64,000 nucleotides of DNA from Brasenia schreberi (lineage: Eukaryota; Streptophyta; Magnoliopsida; Nymphaeales; Cabombaceae): positions 7,825,501 to 7,889,500 of the forward strand of contig JAYKKT010000080.1 of the NCBI GenBank assembly GCA_036023115.1, in the 5' to 3' direction. The position numbers and the translations under genes were made by a program. The notes under the pieces are model-generated. The model had not been told where the DNA came from. It made no database searches and was given only the letters and a program-made list of their open reading frames with translations. Shown here piece by piece: positions 24,484 through 34,954 of the stretch. Numbering within the stretch: the first letter of the stretch is position 1; every line of letters begins with the position of its first letter.

Positions 24484-24810
24484 GTCATGGTATGGTAAAC
24501 CCAAAACCATAGCCTAGAACCTAGAACCATAACCAAACCGGCCTCATTCTAGAACCACCAATTCCATTGCAGCTCCAGTTTGAGTCAGGAACCCGTAGTT
24601 TTATTACAAAATTTGAACATCATAGAGAAAAACTGAAATTAGTGATTCGGAACCATCAGTTCCAATTTTATAAAGGTGATCCCGGAACCATCTAGTATGG
24701 GAAAAGGCTTAGTTGTTGTTGTTGTTGATCCCGGAATTGAACCAAATGATCCCTGGTTTCGGTTCTAGTTAGAACCGCCATGCCAGTTAGGAACCCGCCA
24801 TGTCTACACA
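24484..24810. mobile_element. GGTTCC-rich hAT-like element
   Basis: Begins AGACATGTCATGGTATGG and ends AACCCGCCATGTCT, so AGACATG is inverted at the two ends. The middle holds many AGAACC/GGTTCC motifs. It carries an RTE-like 3' tail at 24697-24727, which suggests a nested insertion. The flanks are CA/TA-rich, so the target duplication is unreadable. Confidence 0.5.
24697..24727 (+). mobile_element. RTE LINE 3'-tail remnant
   Basis: AGTATGGGAAAAGGCTTAG followed by five TTG units matches the 3' end of the RTE copy at 42.9 kb (TAGTATGAGAAAAGGCTTAG then TTG units). Confidence 0.65.
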
Positions 24811-25014
24811 CATATATGCGTGTGTGAAGGGTTGAGCCACTGGCTAATCTAGAAATTGGCACAAATTAGGTGGAGGGAATAACCCATGGAACGGTTTAAG
24901 GTGGGGCAAACTGTGTATCATAACCACGGATTCAACTGTGACCTATTGTCTTAGATATTTCAAATTTCAGGCACGCGGCCACGTCTCCTCGCTTCTATGT
25001 AGACCCGCCGCTGG

Positions 25015-25105
25015 TTGAAGCCAGACGCATTGCCCCAGGTATTGAACTCGTCGTTCAACTTGTCATTCGACCCCTAGCCAAGTGCGCTAAAGCTCTTCGT
25101 GCAGA
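25015..25105 (-). repeat. tRNA-like SINE copy
   Basis: On the minus strand: GAGCTTTAGCGCACTTGGCT (A box), then CGAGTTCAATACCTGGGG (B box) and GCGTCTGGCTTCAACC. Confidence 0.7.
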
Positions 25106-25496
25106 TGGCTTCCAGTGTCTTTATAGCCCAAAACTACGAATATTCGGTAGATTGGGAACCAAATCCAAAAACTGAAAAAAGCTTAAAGAGAAGATCATGA
25201 TGACAGAGGGTGCATTTTTTGCCAAAGGAATTTCCATTTTCAATATTCAATCCACAGGAGCTATTTTAATTAAAAAGACACAAGAGGATGCGTTATATAG
25301 CTGGTTATACGTTGAAATTAGTGAATTATCTCGCCAAATCCTTAGGATAATGTTTTCTTATCATGCCCTGGATATCTTCTTGGTATTAGTGGTGTTCAAA
25401 GGAACTGAGGAAACCGAACCAAACGAAACAGCTGGTTTGGTTCCGCTTCAAAAAGAAATAAAAAAGTTGTCTTTTAGTTAGCAAATTGAACCAGAT

Positions 25497-25503
25497 CATA
25501 TAT

Positions 25504-25581
<78 letters not shown>
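25497..25581. repeat. (TA)n(GATA)n(GA)n microsatellite
   Basis: Another TA-to-GA compound tract, immediately left of a foldback structure. Confidence 0.95.
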
Positions 25582-25582
<1 letters not shown>

Positions 25583-25583
<1 letters not shown>

Positions 25584-25639
25584 GCTAGACTCTTCTTAAC
25601 AGTTTAAATCATTCATCTCTTTGATCTTGGCAATCTCTG

Positions 25640-25697
<58 letters not shown>

Positions 25698-25812
25698 CTT
25701 TTTTATGTACATATATGTATGTATGTATATATAGAAAGAGACTTGTCTCTTTTGAATCTGGATCATCCGTTCAAAGAGATGGATCATCCATATTGTTAAG
25801 AAGAGTCTAGCA
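25583..25812. repeat. Foldback element with CA/TA-rich loop
   Basis: 25583-25624 (TGCTAGACTCTTCTTAACA..) pairs with the reverse complement of 25771-25812, with an essentially identical outer 19 bp and a mostly matching CATCTCTTTGA inner end. The roughly 145-bp loop contains (CA)n(TA)n. Confidence 0.8.
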
Positions 25813-26759
25813 TGAATGAAAGTCTAGAAACTCATATATACATATATGGTACTATTCGTTTGAGAATACATAAAAAAGATAATTAGATGTAATTGTGTGA
25901 ATATATGGCCGTATCCCTTGAACCGCCATGGAAGAGAAGAGGAACAAAGGATGGACGGTATGGGTTGGGAGGTGAGAAGAGGCAGAAGGACACACTCTTT
26001 GCCATAAGACTTTGGGTGCCCTACTAGACTAGATCAGGGTCCAAAAGATCCAACTTAAACTAATCTCCAAATAAAACACACACACTGCATGCAAAGCATT
26101 ATCACAACTGTCAGGGCCAGGTCCACGCACGCACTTGTAAGGCTTCGGCATGCCGTTGCAATAAAAGAAAAAACTAAAATGTCTTCATTTTTAAATATTC
26201 AAGCTCCCTCATTCCCTCTAATTTCAAGCAGCCTCATCTCGAATTCTCCCAACTGGTGTTGCCTCACCTCAAAAAGCTTTCTAGGTCTAGCATTGCACTG
26301 AAGGGAAGAAGAAGGTGTCTGAAATATTTCACATCCTAAAGTGATACTTATGCTGCAAAAGCTGTTTACGAGTAGCAAGACAACCCAAACTTACTCAAAT
26401 GGCATTTTGATATGAACAAAGACAAAGAAGGGAGGCATGCAGAGCTTTAGCTCATCTGGCAGGCATAACATGGAAACATGTTGATTTTAAAAAGTCCGTT
26501 TTCACATCAATCTCCAAGTGCTTTCATCCTCAAAGAAATGAGTAAGAGACATCTACTTGAAGCCCAAATGAAAAAGATTTGCTTGCAATTTATTTGCTTT
26601 CAACAAAGAGAACAATAAGGAGAAAAGGGCACAAGAGTCTGGTAAATATGTAAATAGAAAGTGAGATGACCCCACAATGAGCAACAGATGGATAGCGGGG
26701 GCATGTATCTAGCTTCGGACTCCCATTGTACAAATAACAACAACTAAGCATTTTCTTGT
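25813..26759. other. Intergenic with SINE pieces
   Basis: No gene was recognised. Three pieces of the SINE family occur: 26085-26165, 26437-26470 (CTTTAGCTCATCTGGCAGGC, A box) and 26696-26745 (CTTCGGACTCCCATTGTAC, 3' end with CAACAAC tail). Confidence 0.5.
26085..26165 (+). repeat. tRNA-like SINE, internally deleted
   Basis: GCATTATCACAACTGTCAGG (A-box end) is followed after a short gap by AGGCTTCGGCATGCCGTTGC, the 3' region; the B box is missing. Confidence 0.5.
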
Positions 26760-27345
26760 ATTAGATTGGATCAACTAAATTGATTCTTTATTTTCATCAT
26801 GTGCTATGTTAATATTTAACTTAACATAAGCTAGAACATTCTCTATTGTTTTCTTTCAACACTTTTATAGTCTTTCAATTTCTTTTTTAACATTTTAATT
26901 TTTCACATTCTAATTTCTCATATCTTCTAAACTGAGCTATCTTTTAGAATCTTTCAGTGTCTAAACTATCTTAAACAGTTTTGACTCATTTTTATTATCT
27001 ATTAGTATCATTCTCAATTTGTTTCTAATAATCTCATTATATATACAGTCTTTCCTTGTATGGCTACTCATCCATTTGAGTGTCCTCATTTCTATAATGG
27101 ATATCTTTTATATATGTTGATCATTAATTTCCCAACACTCAAAACTATATAATATAGCGGCTCTACTCGATGTTCTATAATATTTACCTTTCAACTCTTG
27201 TCACATAGAATACCTTGTGCACCTTTTCATTTTAACCAACATGCATTAATTCTATAATATCTCTATCAATTTTTCTATCGCTATAAAAAACTAACCCTAG
27301 AAGTAAGCAAATAAAACACTTTTAGCTCTGTCGCGAAATATATTA
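26760..27345 (-). mobile_element. Degenerate RTE LINE, 3' half
   Basis: On the minus strand this is a diverged copy of the region after the FADD motif in the 40-43 kb element. Shared landmarks include the antisense TCTATAATATTTACCTTT, CATAGAATACCT and ATTTTAACCAAC blocks, in the same order. Reading frames are destroyed. Confidence 0.7.
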
Positions 27346-27815
27346 CATTAGAATATTTATTTATGGAGAAATTGAGTTCATTTCCTTGCATTCATCAAAC
27401 AAATGAACCCTAGTTAAGAAAATTTTATGCCAGCTATACTAATCTGCATTCATTGAACATTCCCATACACTACACATCAACAAATAAAAGAAATGCATTA
27501 TATAACATCTACAAGAAAGCACTACGTCGTCATTGACCTTGGGAGACAAATAAAAAAATATAATTCATAAACAAAATATTAGATCATGAAGTCATCTAAT
27601 GTATCACCATTTTGAATCCTAGCTGCTGGTAACCAAGACGAACCTGCCCTGAAGGGTGGCCAGGTTCTTAATATAACATGCCTATGTTTCCTTGCAACTT
27701 GAAGGATATAAAATAGAGCTGATCAAGCATGTTCAACCCCACGCTTCATTAATATAAACAAGTCAATGGCTAAGTTTGAGGACCTTAAATTTAGTTTCAT
27801 TAATATAAATGAGGC
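27346..27815. other. Intergenic, no gene recognised
   Basis: AT-rich; nothing supportable. Confidence 0.5.
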
Positions 27816-28138
27816 TAGACATGTTCGGTTTCGGTTAGCCCAGAACCTAGAACTGTAATCGAATCAGTTCGGGATCGGTTCCAGTTACGGTTGGAGAACC
27901 GTCAATTCTGGTTCGAGTCTGAAACTGTTCGAAACTGGTAACTTTATTAAAAATTTAAAAATTAAAAGAAAAAAATAGAAAAACTGAAACGACATCGGTT
28001 ACGGTTTTATAGAAGACGAAAGCAGAAGAGAACCGAGTAGTCCACAGTTTTGATTTCGGTTTCACCGATTTTGAGTTCAGTCGGTTCCTGACTCGGTTCC
28101 ATTTTTGTACGAACCGGGCTGGTTAGGAATCGACCATT
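27816..28138. mobile_element. GGTTCC-rich hAT-like element
   Basis: Begins CTAGACATGTTCGGTTTCGG and ends GGAATCGACCATTTA, whose reverse (TAAATGGTCGATTCC) loosely mirrors the start. TAAATGAG occurs just left of the element and again just right of it, a possible 8-bp target-site duplication. Confidence 0.65.
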
Positions 28139-29487
28139 TATAAATGAGCAAACACTTGCAGAATTCAAGGGACTCCCTTCGACAAAACTCTAGGAATTCC
28201 TCCCCTCGAGAATGGTGATGGAACATATATAAACTGCGCCACCGGTTTTTCCTGCCAGGGAAAATTCTTTTCTAAGTTTCAAGTGATGAAGCATTGATAA
28301 AAGCGATCGCATGTTCATAAGTTTCAGTATAACGAAAACGTATAGAATTCTTTACAGGAGAATATGCGTGTCTCTGACGTATACAATCGTTGTTTGTAGC
28401 TTTCAAGTGCCATAATTATATCATCCTCAAGCTATGATAACCTTTTGAGGCTCAGAGTTAACATTAATTAGTTTGCATTATGTGGAGAATTCAACCGCCT
28501 TTCCACACATCATGTATGATGTATGCTGCCATCGACAATTGGCTTGACATTTGGGGCCGCAAAAGAAGGCAGTTTGAAGTTAACGCAACGACAATGCTAT
28601 TATCAATGGTACCTGCTCATACTTTTCGATACTCCTTAGCAATGTAAATATTTCTCATTAATCTAAAAAGATAAGGTAAAGGTGTGGTTTAAGAACCAAT
28701 GTAGATGAAAACCCAGATAGTTTTAACAAAAACCTGAAGAAAACTCAACTAATTTTCCTAAGACGAACAAACTTGGGTTGTAGATGTTAGCATTTGTAGA
28801 CTGCGGAGACTTGAATCAGAGGCAACCCAGTCGAGGGATTCATTATTAGTTATTGAATATTTCAAGAGCGGAGTATAGACCTCTCTGTAATATACAAAAA
28901 AACTGCTGATTGCCCTTCTCAGCTATTACGTATTTGCAGAGCTCTGTCCACAGGATATCCGTTGGCCTGAAACGAGATCTGTTGAGGTTTTCTCTTCATT
29001 TTAATTGAAATTGTTGTTTTATTAATTAAAACAGAACTGGTCTGATCTTAATGATGATTTAGACAGTTGTAGATGAAAGTGACAAAGATCAAAGTGAATA
29101 AGCAAAACAGCTGATCTGAACAATTTGTTATTTAAATCTCGAGTTTATTAAAAGCTCTCTTTCGCTAACTAGTGCAACTTGTATCTTTGTAACAATAAAA
29201 TCAAGCAGCACAATTAAACCAAGGGAAAATCACTAAACACACTGTTATTGAAGGTGATATTGTTTACACTATCAATCAGTATATGTGATGCACCAAGTTG
29301 AAGAAACAAGCACACAAAACCAGGGATCTCTCAATCCCGGTTCATCAAGAACAAAAGAACACTAAAAAGGCAAACCAAAACTCTCATATTACATTTTGCA
29401 TGACACCAACTGATTAAAAATCAGTTCATGCACTTCCCATCGTGTTTCCATCGCAGATAATGCGAATAGACTATGGACCAATCAAAA
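28139..29487. other. 3' flank of serine acetyltransferase, no gene recognised
   Basis: No coding sequence was recognised. The part nearest 29487 is presumably the 3' UTR of the neighbouring minus-strand gene. Confidence 0.5.
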
Positions 29488-30345
29488 TCAAATCACATAA
29501 GTCCAGGAAATGAAGGAGGTGTGATCCATGGTCTCCGCAGGTATCTGTATAATCTTCTTCTGATCCTTCTGTACCAACCGAGCCGGTGTACCAACTACAG
29601 TGCACCAGGCAGGCACATCCTTGAGCACCACCGAGCCGGCGCCGATTTTTGCCCCGTCTCCGATCTTCACGTTGCCGAGAACCATAGCCCCTGCGCCAAT
29701 CAACACGCCATTGCCGACCTTCGGATGCCTATCACCGGTCTGCTTACCAGTCCCACCTAAAGTAACATGATGCAAAATGGACACGTTGTCGCCGATCACG
29801 GTCGTCTCTCCGATCACGATGCCCGTGGCATGATCGAGAAGAATTCCGCTGCCAATCCGCGCACCTGGATGTATGTCGACGGCGAAAACATCGGAAATTC
29901 TAGACTGGAGAGCAAATGCAACGGAGAATTTCTCTTGCTTCCAAAGAAGGTGAGACACCCTGTGGGCTTGAAGGGCCAAGAATCCTTTGTAGTTGAGCAG
30001 ACAGTGGGAGTAGGACGTGCATGCAGGGTCACGACCCCGGACTGCAATAAGATCGGCGACAACAGCCCGCTGGAGGTTCGGAGAAGAAAAGGATTCGAGA
30101 AATAGTTTGTAGAGGATAGTGGTGGAGAGGAGGGGAGAGGAGATCTTGTTGCTCAAGTGGAAGGAGAGGGAGTGAAGGAGAGAAGGGTGGGAGAGGATGG
30201 TGGAGAAGAGGAAGCTGGCAAGAATGGGTTCGGCGAGTGCGTCTTGCTCGGCCTCCTGCAGGATTACGTCCCAGACGCGCGACTCCTCTTCGTGGGGTGA
30301 GTCGAACGAAGGAAGGTAAGCCATGCAGGTCACGGTGCCCACCAT
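29488..30345 (-). CDS. SERAT1;1: Serine O-acetyltransferase (SERAT1-like, cytosolic type)
   Basis: A single open frame of 285 codons. The enzyme transfers an acetyl group from acetyl-CoA to L-serine, making O-acetylserine for cysteine synthesis. The helical N-terminal half has AEPILASFLFSTILSHPSLL and RDPACTSYSHCLLNYKGFLA. The left-handed beta-helix follows, with DVFAVDIHPGARIGSG, ILLDHATGIVIGET (catalytic Asp/His), SILHHVTLGGTGKQTGDRHP and VLIGAGAMVLGNVKIG. The tail MDHTSFISWTYVI ends in Ile, the residue that docks into O-acetylserine (thiol) lyase to form the cysteine synthase complex. The frame opens further upstream (to 30543), but those 66 codons would lie across the TATA box at 30464-30472, so the ATG at 30345 is preferred. 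The short N-terminus argues for a cytosolic form. No lesions were seen. Lack of introns is normal for this subfamily. Confidence 0.93.
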   Translation of the reverse strand: MVGTVTCMAYLPSFDSPHEEESRVWDVILQEAEQDALAEPILASFLFSTILSHPSLLHSLSFHLSNKISSPLLSTTILYKLFLESFSSPNLQRAVVADLIAVRGRDPACTSYSHCLLNYKGFLALQAHRVSHLLWKQEKFSVAFALQSRISDVFAVDIHPGARIGSGILLDHATGIVIGETTVIGDNVSILHHVTLGGTGKQTGDRHPKVGNGVLIGAGAMVLGNVKIGDGAKIGAGSVVLKDVPAWCTVVGTPARLVQKDQKKIIQIPAETMDHTSFISWTYVI

Positions 30346-30463
30346 ATTGTGACGGGAAGGTGATCGAGAGGTGGATGGTGCTTCTTCCTTTGTTTCTACT
30401 TGCACCTTAACTCTCTGGCAGATGAGCAGATGAATGTGTGTTACTCTCTCAACTAGTGCAGAT

Positions 30464-30472
30464 GTATATATA
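30464..30472 (-). promoter_or_regulatory. TATA box of serine acetyltransferase gene
   Basis: TATATATAC on the minus strand, about 120 bp before the chosen ATG. A transcript start some 30 bp further on would leave a leader of about 90 nt. Confidence 0.6.
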
Positions 30473-30746
30473 GAAGTTTTAGGGTTGGGCAGTAGGCCCA
30501 GCCCGACCCGTTTAAAAACGTTCATGACCTGGCTTGAGCCCACCAGTTGCTGAAAAGTCGAGTTTAATATTTGTTACCCGATTGGGCAGGGCCCCCCTAA
30601 CCCGTTTTATGAAGTGTACAAATATTGTATTTTGATTACATTACGCCGTTTAATACAATCTAGAATATGTTAAATATTTGTATATTTATAATATAGATTA
30701 ACTTAATTTTATAAAATGTCTACATTACGTTTGCACATAGTATGCA

Positions 30747-30748
<2 letters not shown>

Positions 30749-30801
<53 letters not shown>

Positions 30802-30802
30802 A
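30749..30802. repeat. (TA)n(TG)n microsatellite
   Basis: TA run followed directly by a TG run, about 54 bp. Confidence 0.95.
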
Positions 30803-31014
30803 ATCAACAAATGTGCCAGCACAGTATGTAAACATGCATGGTTTGAAAATTTTGAAGTACAATTCAAGTCTGTGGAGTGTCTGGCAGGGTTTGGGGCCAT
30901 TTCAAGTCGAACCATGGTCACGCATATTATTCAAATTGTCTGCATGCAGTCCAGATTCACATCCAAGCTTACCAGATTACACATTTTTATCTGGGCTAAC
31001 GATGGATAATATCA

Positions 31015-31085
31015 TTTTTTTTGGTAGGCAGGGGAATCCGAACTCATGACCTTCAACTTGTGAGCCCACCCCCAGTTATGCAATG
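31015..31085 (-). repeat. tRNA-like SINE fragment
   Basis: Minus strand: GGGCTCACAAGTTGAAGGTC and ATGAGTTCGGATTCCCC (B box). The A box is decayed. Confidence 0.6.
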
Positions 31086-31679
31086 GATATATCATTTGTT
31101 GATTAAATTAACCGGCAGATTTTTCACTGAATCGTTTTGAGGTGCCCGGCTCTCCCCAATTGAAAAACAGAAATAAAAGTATTGCCCACGGTTAAAGGCT
31201 TCCACTAGAAGAGATAGCCACCTTTTATAGCATCTTATGAGCTTCGGACGGAGAGAAGCCCACGGTTACAACGGTGAGCTATTATTTGAAAAGAAATCCA
31301 CGACTGTGATTGATTGCTACGATTGGCAGCTAGGGTACCTTGTGCAGTTGAGCCCCATGCTAAAAGAGTTCTTTTTATCACTCGCTGGATTAATAATTCG
31401 GATCCAGGATCCAAATTCAGCATTGATCCCTTGCCCATCTTTCCAACTCCCCACCTGACCCCCCAAAACTTTCCGTGTCATCAAAGACTCCCTAATCCTT
31501 AGATCCAACGCGAAATTGAATAGGACCCTGTTGATGGCCCGTCAACATCGTAGAGCAATTTGGACATAAACAAGTGATAGTTTCAGAGGGACATGCAAAC
31601 TGAAATTTCGAAAACTGCCTTTTTCTTTCTATATTTTTTTTCTCTGACCAAAGCATTATATATATATAATATTTATATT

Positions 31680-31775
31680 ATTAGTAAGAATTGGGGGTGT
31701 TTGATGTCACATATCAAACTCATGACCTTCATCTTATGAGTCGACTCCCCTCCCTTCCGGGTGATCTAACCTCTG
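31680..31775 (-). repeat. tRNA-like SINE copy
   Basis: Minus strand: GTTAGATCACCCGGAAGGG (A-box region), GAGTCGACTCATAAGATG, then GGTCATGAGTTTGATATGTG (B box). Confidence 0.65.
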
Positions 31776-32092
31776 GTTCGCATTAAATACAATTTAGGAT
31801 GCCATCATGTATACCTGCTTACATAATTCTGAATTTGGACATAAACAACGTTCTAAATAATTTGAGGCATCGGGAAGCTATTAATCTTGACAAAAGTTGG
31901 TTGGTCGGATGCACTTATGAATACCTCCCATTAGCATCTTCCTTGTAGTAAAAGCAGCGGCCAGCGCCCGGAGCGTTTGCTCATGTCGATTCTCCCGAAG
32001 ATGTATGCCGGTTATTAGCCTCTGGCATTCCGTCGTAACGAAAACATAAGAGAAAGGCAAGCCACCGTCTCACCCGAAATTAAAAAAAAACT

Positions 32093-32145
32093 GAAAAATC
32101 ACGTAGCCGACTTCATTTAGTATGAGAAAATGGCTTTGTTGTTAA
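32093..32145 (+). mobile_element. RTE LINE 3'-end remnant
   Basis: CACGTAGCCGACTTCATTTA then GTATGAGAAAATGGCTTTG and TTG units; the same 3' end as the RTE at 42.9 kb (GTAGCCGACTCCGTCTTAG, GTATGAGAAAAGGC). Confidence 0.75.
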
Positions 32146-33295
32146 TGAAAAAACATTGTTCTGGGTTTTTCAAAGAACTGTACCCCTCTCCAAAAAGAAA
32201 TTCTAAGCATAGTAAAAGTTTTTTTTGTCTTTCTGTGACAAGATGCGGTGGTAAGACCTCATTAAAGTTTTTTTTTTGGTTGAAGCAAATTGATTGCATC
32301 TTAATTTATAAGATTTTCAATGCCCAAATGCTTCTCACATGTGGAATCCCTCCGTTATCAGGTAAAGGACATCTGCGCCTTCGATATATTCTCTAAACTA
32401 AACGATTTTTCAAGGAAGAAAGAGCAACAAACAATTGCATCGTTTCCTCCATCAAAACGAAATGTATATGTGCTTCCTATATTACGAATTCAAATGGATG
32501 AGAGAGAGAGAGAGAGTACATGTGGATGTGGAGCAGGATTGCAAGACCACCTTGTAGATGGGTTCGCAAATTCATGAAAGGAAGCAGAGAAAGAGATTTG
32601 GTGCAACCGGATTCTTTCTGAAAAAGGAGATGAAAACCTCCGGCGATAAAAGTTGGACGACAAAACGAAGGCTGAAGGCTTTACGAGTTGCTGGCAAGGG
32701 GTCGCCATCTTCACCAATCGGGACGCTACACGATCCTGTAATTTTTCTCTTCTTTTTGTTCGGAGAGAGAGAGAGAGAGATCGGAACCTTAGCGTTTGAC
32801 ATATTGTGGGTCCATCATGAATGCCATGCTGGTCGTCCAATCGCAACCGTTAGAATTGGCTGAAGTTGTAGACGTATACTTTCATTGGACGGATGAGATC
32901 TAAACGTGTCAGGGGCTTATGTCACATGAGAGGACCCATTCCCAGTTTGGACAAGGCTTAACATGATCAATGACACAAAAGAGCCTCGACCAGCTGTCAA
33001 CTCTTTCCTTTTGAAAAAAAAAACCTAAAATTAAGTATCGCCATTTCAACCATGGTCAACAAACCCGATGAAAGAAGATTATGTTTGAAGCCAGTTCGGT
33101 TTGTTAATTGAACCGAATAATAGAATTTTAATAACTAAAAAAATCCTATTATATGGATGATGAAACCAAACCAAACCAAACCGAAAATTTAAAATTTTTG
33201 GTTCCATCCGATTCAACTATTTACTTGAGCTCTGTGACTGAAAGAAGGCTATTTGTTGGTTTTGTGGTTCAAAGACTTGCACAGGACTGCACTGA
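32146..33295. other. Intergenic, no gene recognised
   Basis: Contains short GA tracts (32502-32516, 32764-32780) and a GAACCG-type patch near 33.09-33.22 kb. Overlapping open frames of about 100 codons occur on both strands at 32.5-32.9 kb but none shows a recognisable domain. Confidence 0.45.
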
Positions 33296-33435
33296 AAGCA
33301 ATAGCTCAACTGCAGGGCGCTCCAACTAGTGTAAACTGTTGATGGGGAGTTCGATTATTAGGAGATGTATGTGTGGGTGGTGTGTGTAAAAAAAGACTTC
33401 GGTCTCCTCTTGTAACCAAAAGAAGAAGAAGAAAG
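33296..33435 (+). repeat. tRNA-like SINE copy (near full length)
   Basis: AGCAATAGCTCAACTGCAGG (A box), TGGGGAGTTCGATTATTAGG (B box), then GACTTCGGTCTCCTCTTGTA and an AAGAAGAAG tail. Confidence 0.75.
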
Positions 33436-33464
33436 ACTTGCACAAGGACTCATCTTAGGGTTAA

Positions 33465-33680
33465 GAAGTTGATAGACTTTGAGAAGTTCGGTCTGTTCGG
33501 GTTTGGGTCGCCAAAACACAACCAAACCAAACTTTTAATGTTAGAATGAAACAAAACCAGAAAACGGGACCGAACTTTGGTTGGTTCCTTTAACTTTGGT
33601 TTGGACTCACTCCTATTCTTGATATGGACCATAAATGAGACGACAAGATAAGACCCAAAACCCGAAAGCACGAAATCCTT
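33465..33680. mobile_element. GGTTCC/CCAAACC-rich hAT-like remnant
   Basis: Clustered GGTTCGGT, CCAAACCAAAC and GGTTGGTTCC motifs as in the family; the ends cannot be defined. Confidence 0.35.
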
Positions 33681-34954
33681 TTGATTCTTGATGGTTCGGG
33701 GTATACACGAAAACTTTGCCCAATGAAAAACTTAGTGAAATAAATGCACTTGCCCTAAACAATCTCTGAACAAAGCATTATCTATTTGAAGGTACATCAA
33801 GGAAACCCCACAAGGATACATGCTTGCAACTACAAATGATTTTCAATTCTTTATATGCATATTGGGCCCACAGTTAACATAATTTGGATATTTGGATCGG
33901 GTCATAAGGCTTACACGGTCGAAAGACTCATCAACCAATGGCACGATGACACGACTCCGCAAGCTGCACCATTGTAAGTGGCCCCATTAGATAAGAATCA
34001 TTTTCTTAACGGATGGAGTTAATATGAAATAAGATTGATTAGCAGCTCCATCTTAATATGAGCTGAACTATGTAAAGGCATCAAATTCATCCAGCCCTCT
34101 TCACCAACTTGTGCAGTCAATACCAACTATTGATGCTCGTGGTAACAACATGAACGCTAATGCTTGCCTCTTTGATCTTTTGTAGGGATGGGAAAAGGGG
34201 CTCATGTATGAATGACAGCGGATTGGACCGAGGTAGACGATGGCATCCCAAACCATGCAAAACGGATCATGTTGATTTGGATATATCCAATATTGATGTG
34301 ATCCACGCTCCACACTAAGACTCATTAGAGTTATGGTTGATCGCAATGCTCAGGACTATGGAGTTCCTCTTGTAATTAAAGGCAGGCCTCCGCTTGCAGT
34401 AACCCGATCAAGAATCCCCCGTTGGAACTGGAGTTTTAGTTCCATAGTCCTGGCTTTGCAATCAAACACCCCTTTATAGAACCTCTGTGGAACCTGAGGG
34501 GTCTCACTGAAGATGAAGAAACGACCAGAGAAGACGTGGGGGAGGTCTCTCTCCTAGATGTCTCTGTTAAAGGTTCAAAATGCGGTATTGCAGAACACCT
34601 CAAGAATAATGGTGATTGATGAAATGAGCCTAAGTACCAATTGGAAATAAGGGGCAGCCGTTTGGAACTTTTCAGGTGGAACCAGTACTTCGGGTGCCAG
34701 TTCCATGATTAATGTAAACAAAGAACTTTAAGTGCAAGGGAAATCAATGTTTAGTGGAAACCATATCTCCAATAAAGTGGAAAAAAGAGTCGCATCTCTT
34801 GCAGGAAGGCTGGCTAGAGATTTCTTGAGGTGCCTGTTAACCTCTCAATCCAATTTCAACACTAATTGGTACCATCAACATTCACAACGAGGAGAAAGAA
34901 CTTCTACAACCAACAATTATGCTCTTTTTCTCGTACTAGATAAAGTCAACTACA
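33681..34954. other. Intergenic, no gene recognised
   Basis: Nothing supportable as coding or structured. Part of it may be diverged repeat. Confidence 0.45.

Larger units (their letters stand above)
30473..32092. other. Promoter side of serine acetyltransferase and intergenic repeats
   Basis: Right next to the promoter is a CCCGACCCG/GGGCAGGGCC-rich stretch (about 30.49-30.61 kb), then a TA/TG microsatellite and two antisense SINE copies. No gene was recognised. Confidence 0.5.

Noticed and set aside
29473..30105. Plus-strand frames of 95 and 112 codons.
   Set aside because: They are antisense to the intact serine acetyltransferase and have no domain.
30346..30543. 66-codon N-terminal extension of the serine acetyltransferase frame.
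   Set aside because: The extension spans the TATA box and repeat-like GC sequence, and lacks transit-peptide or family similarity.
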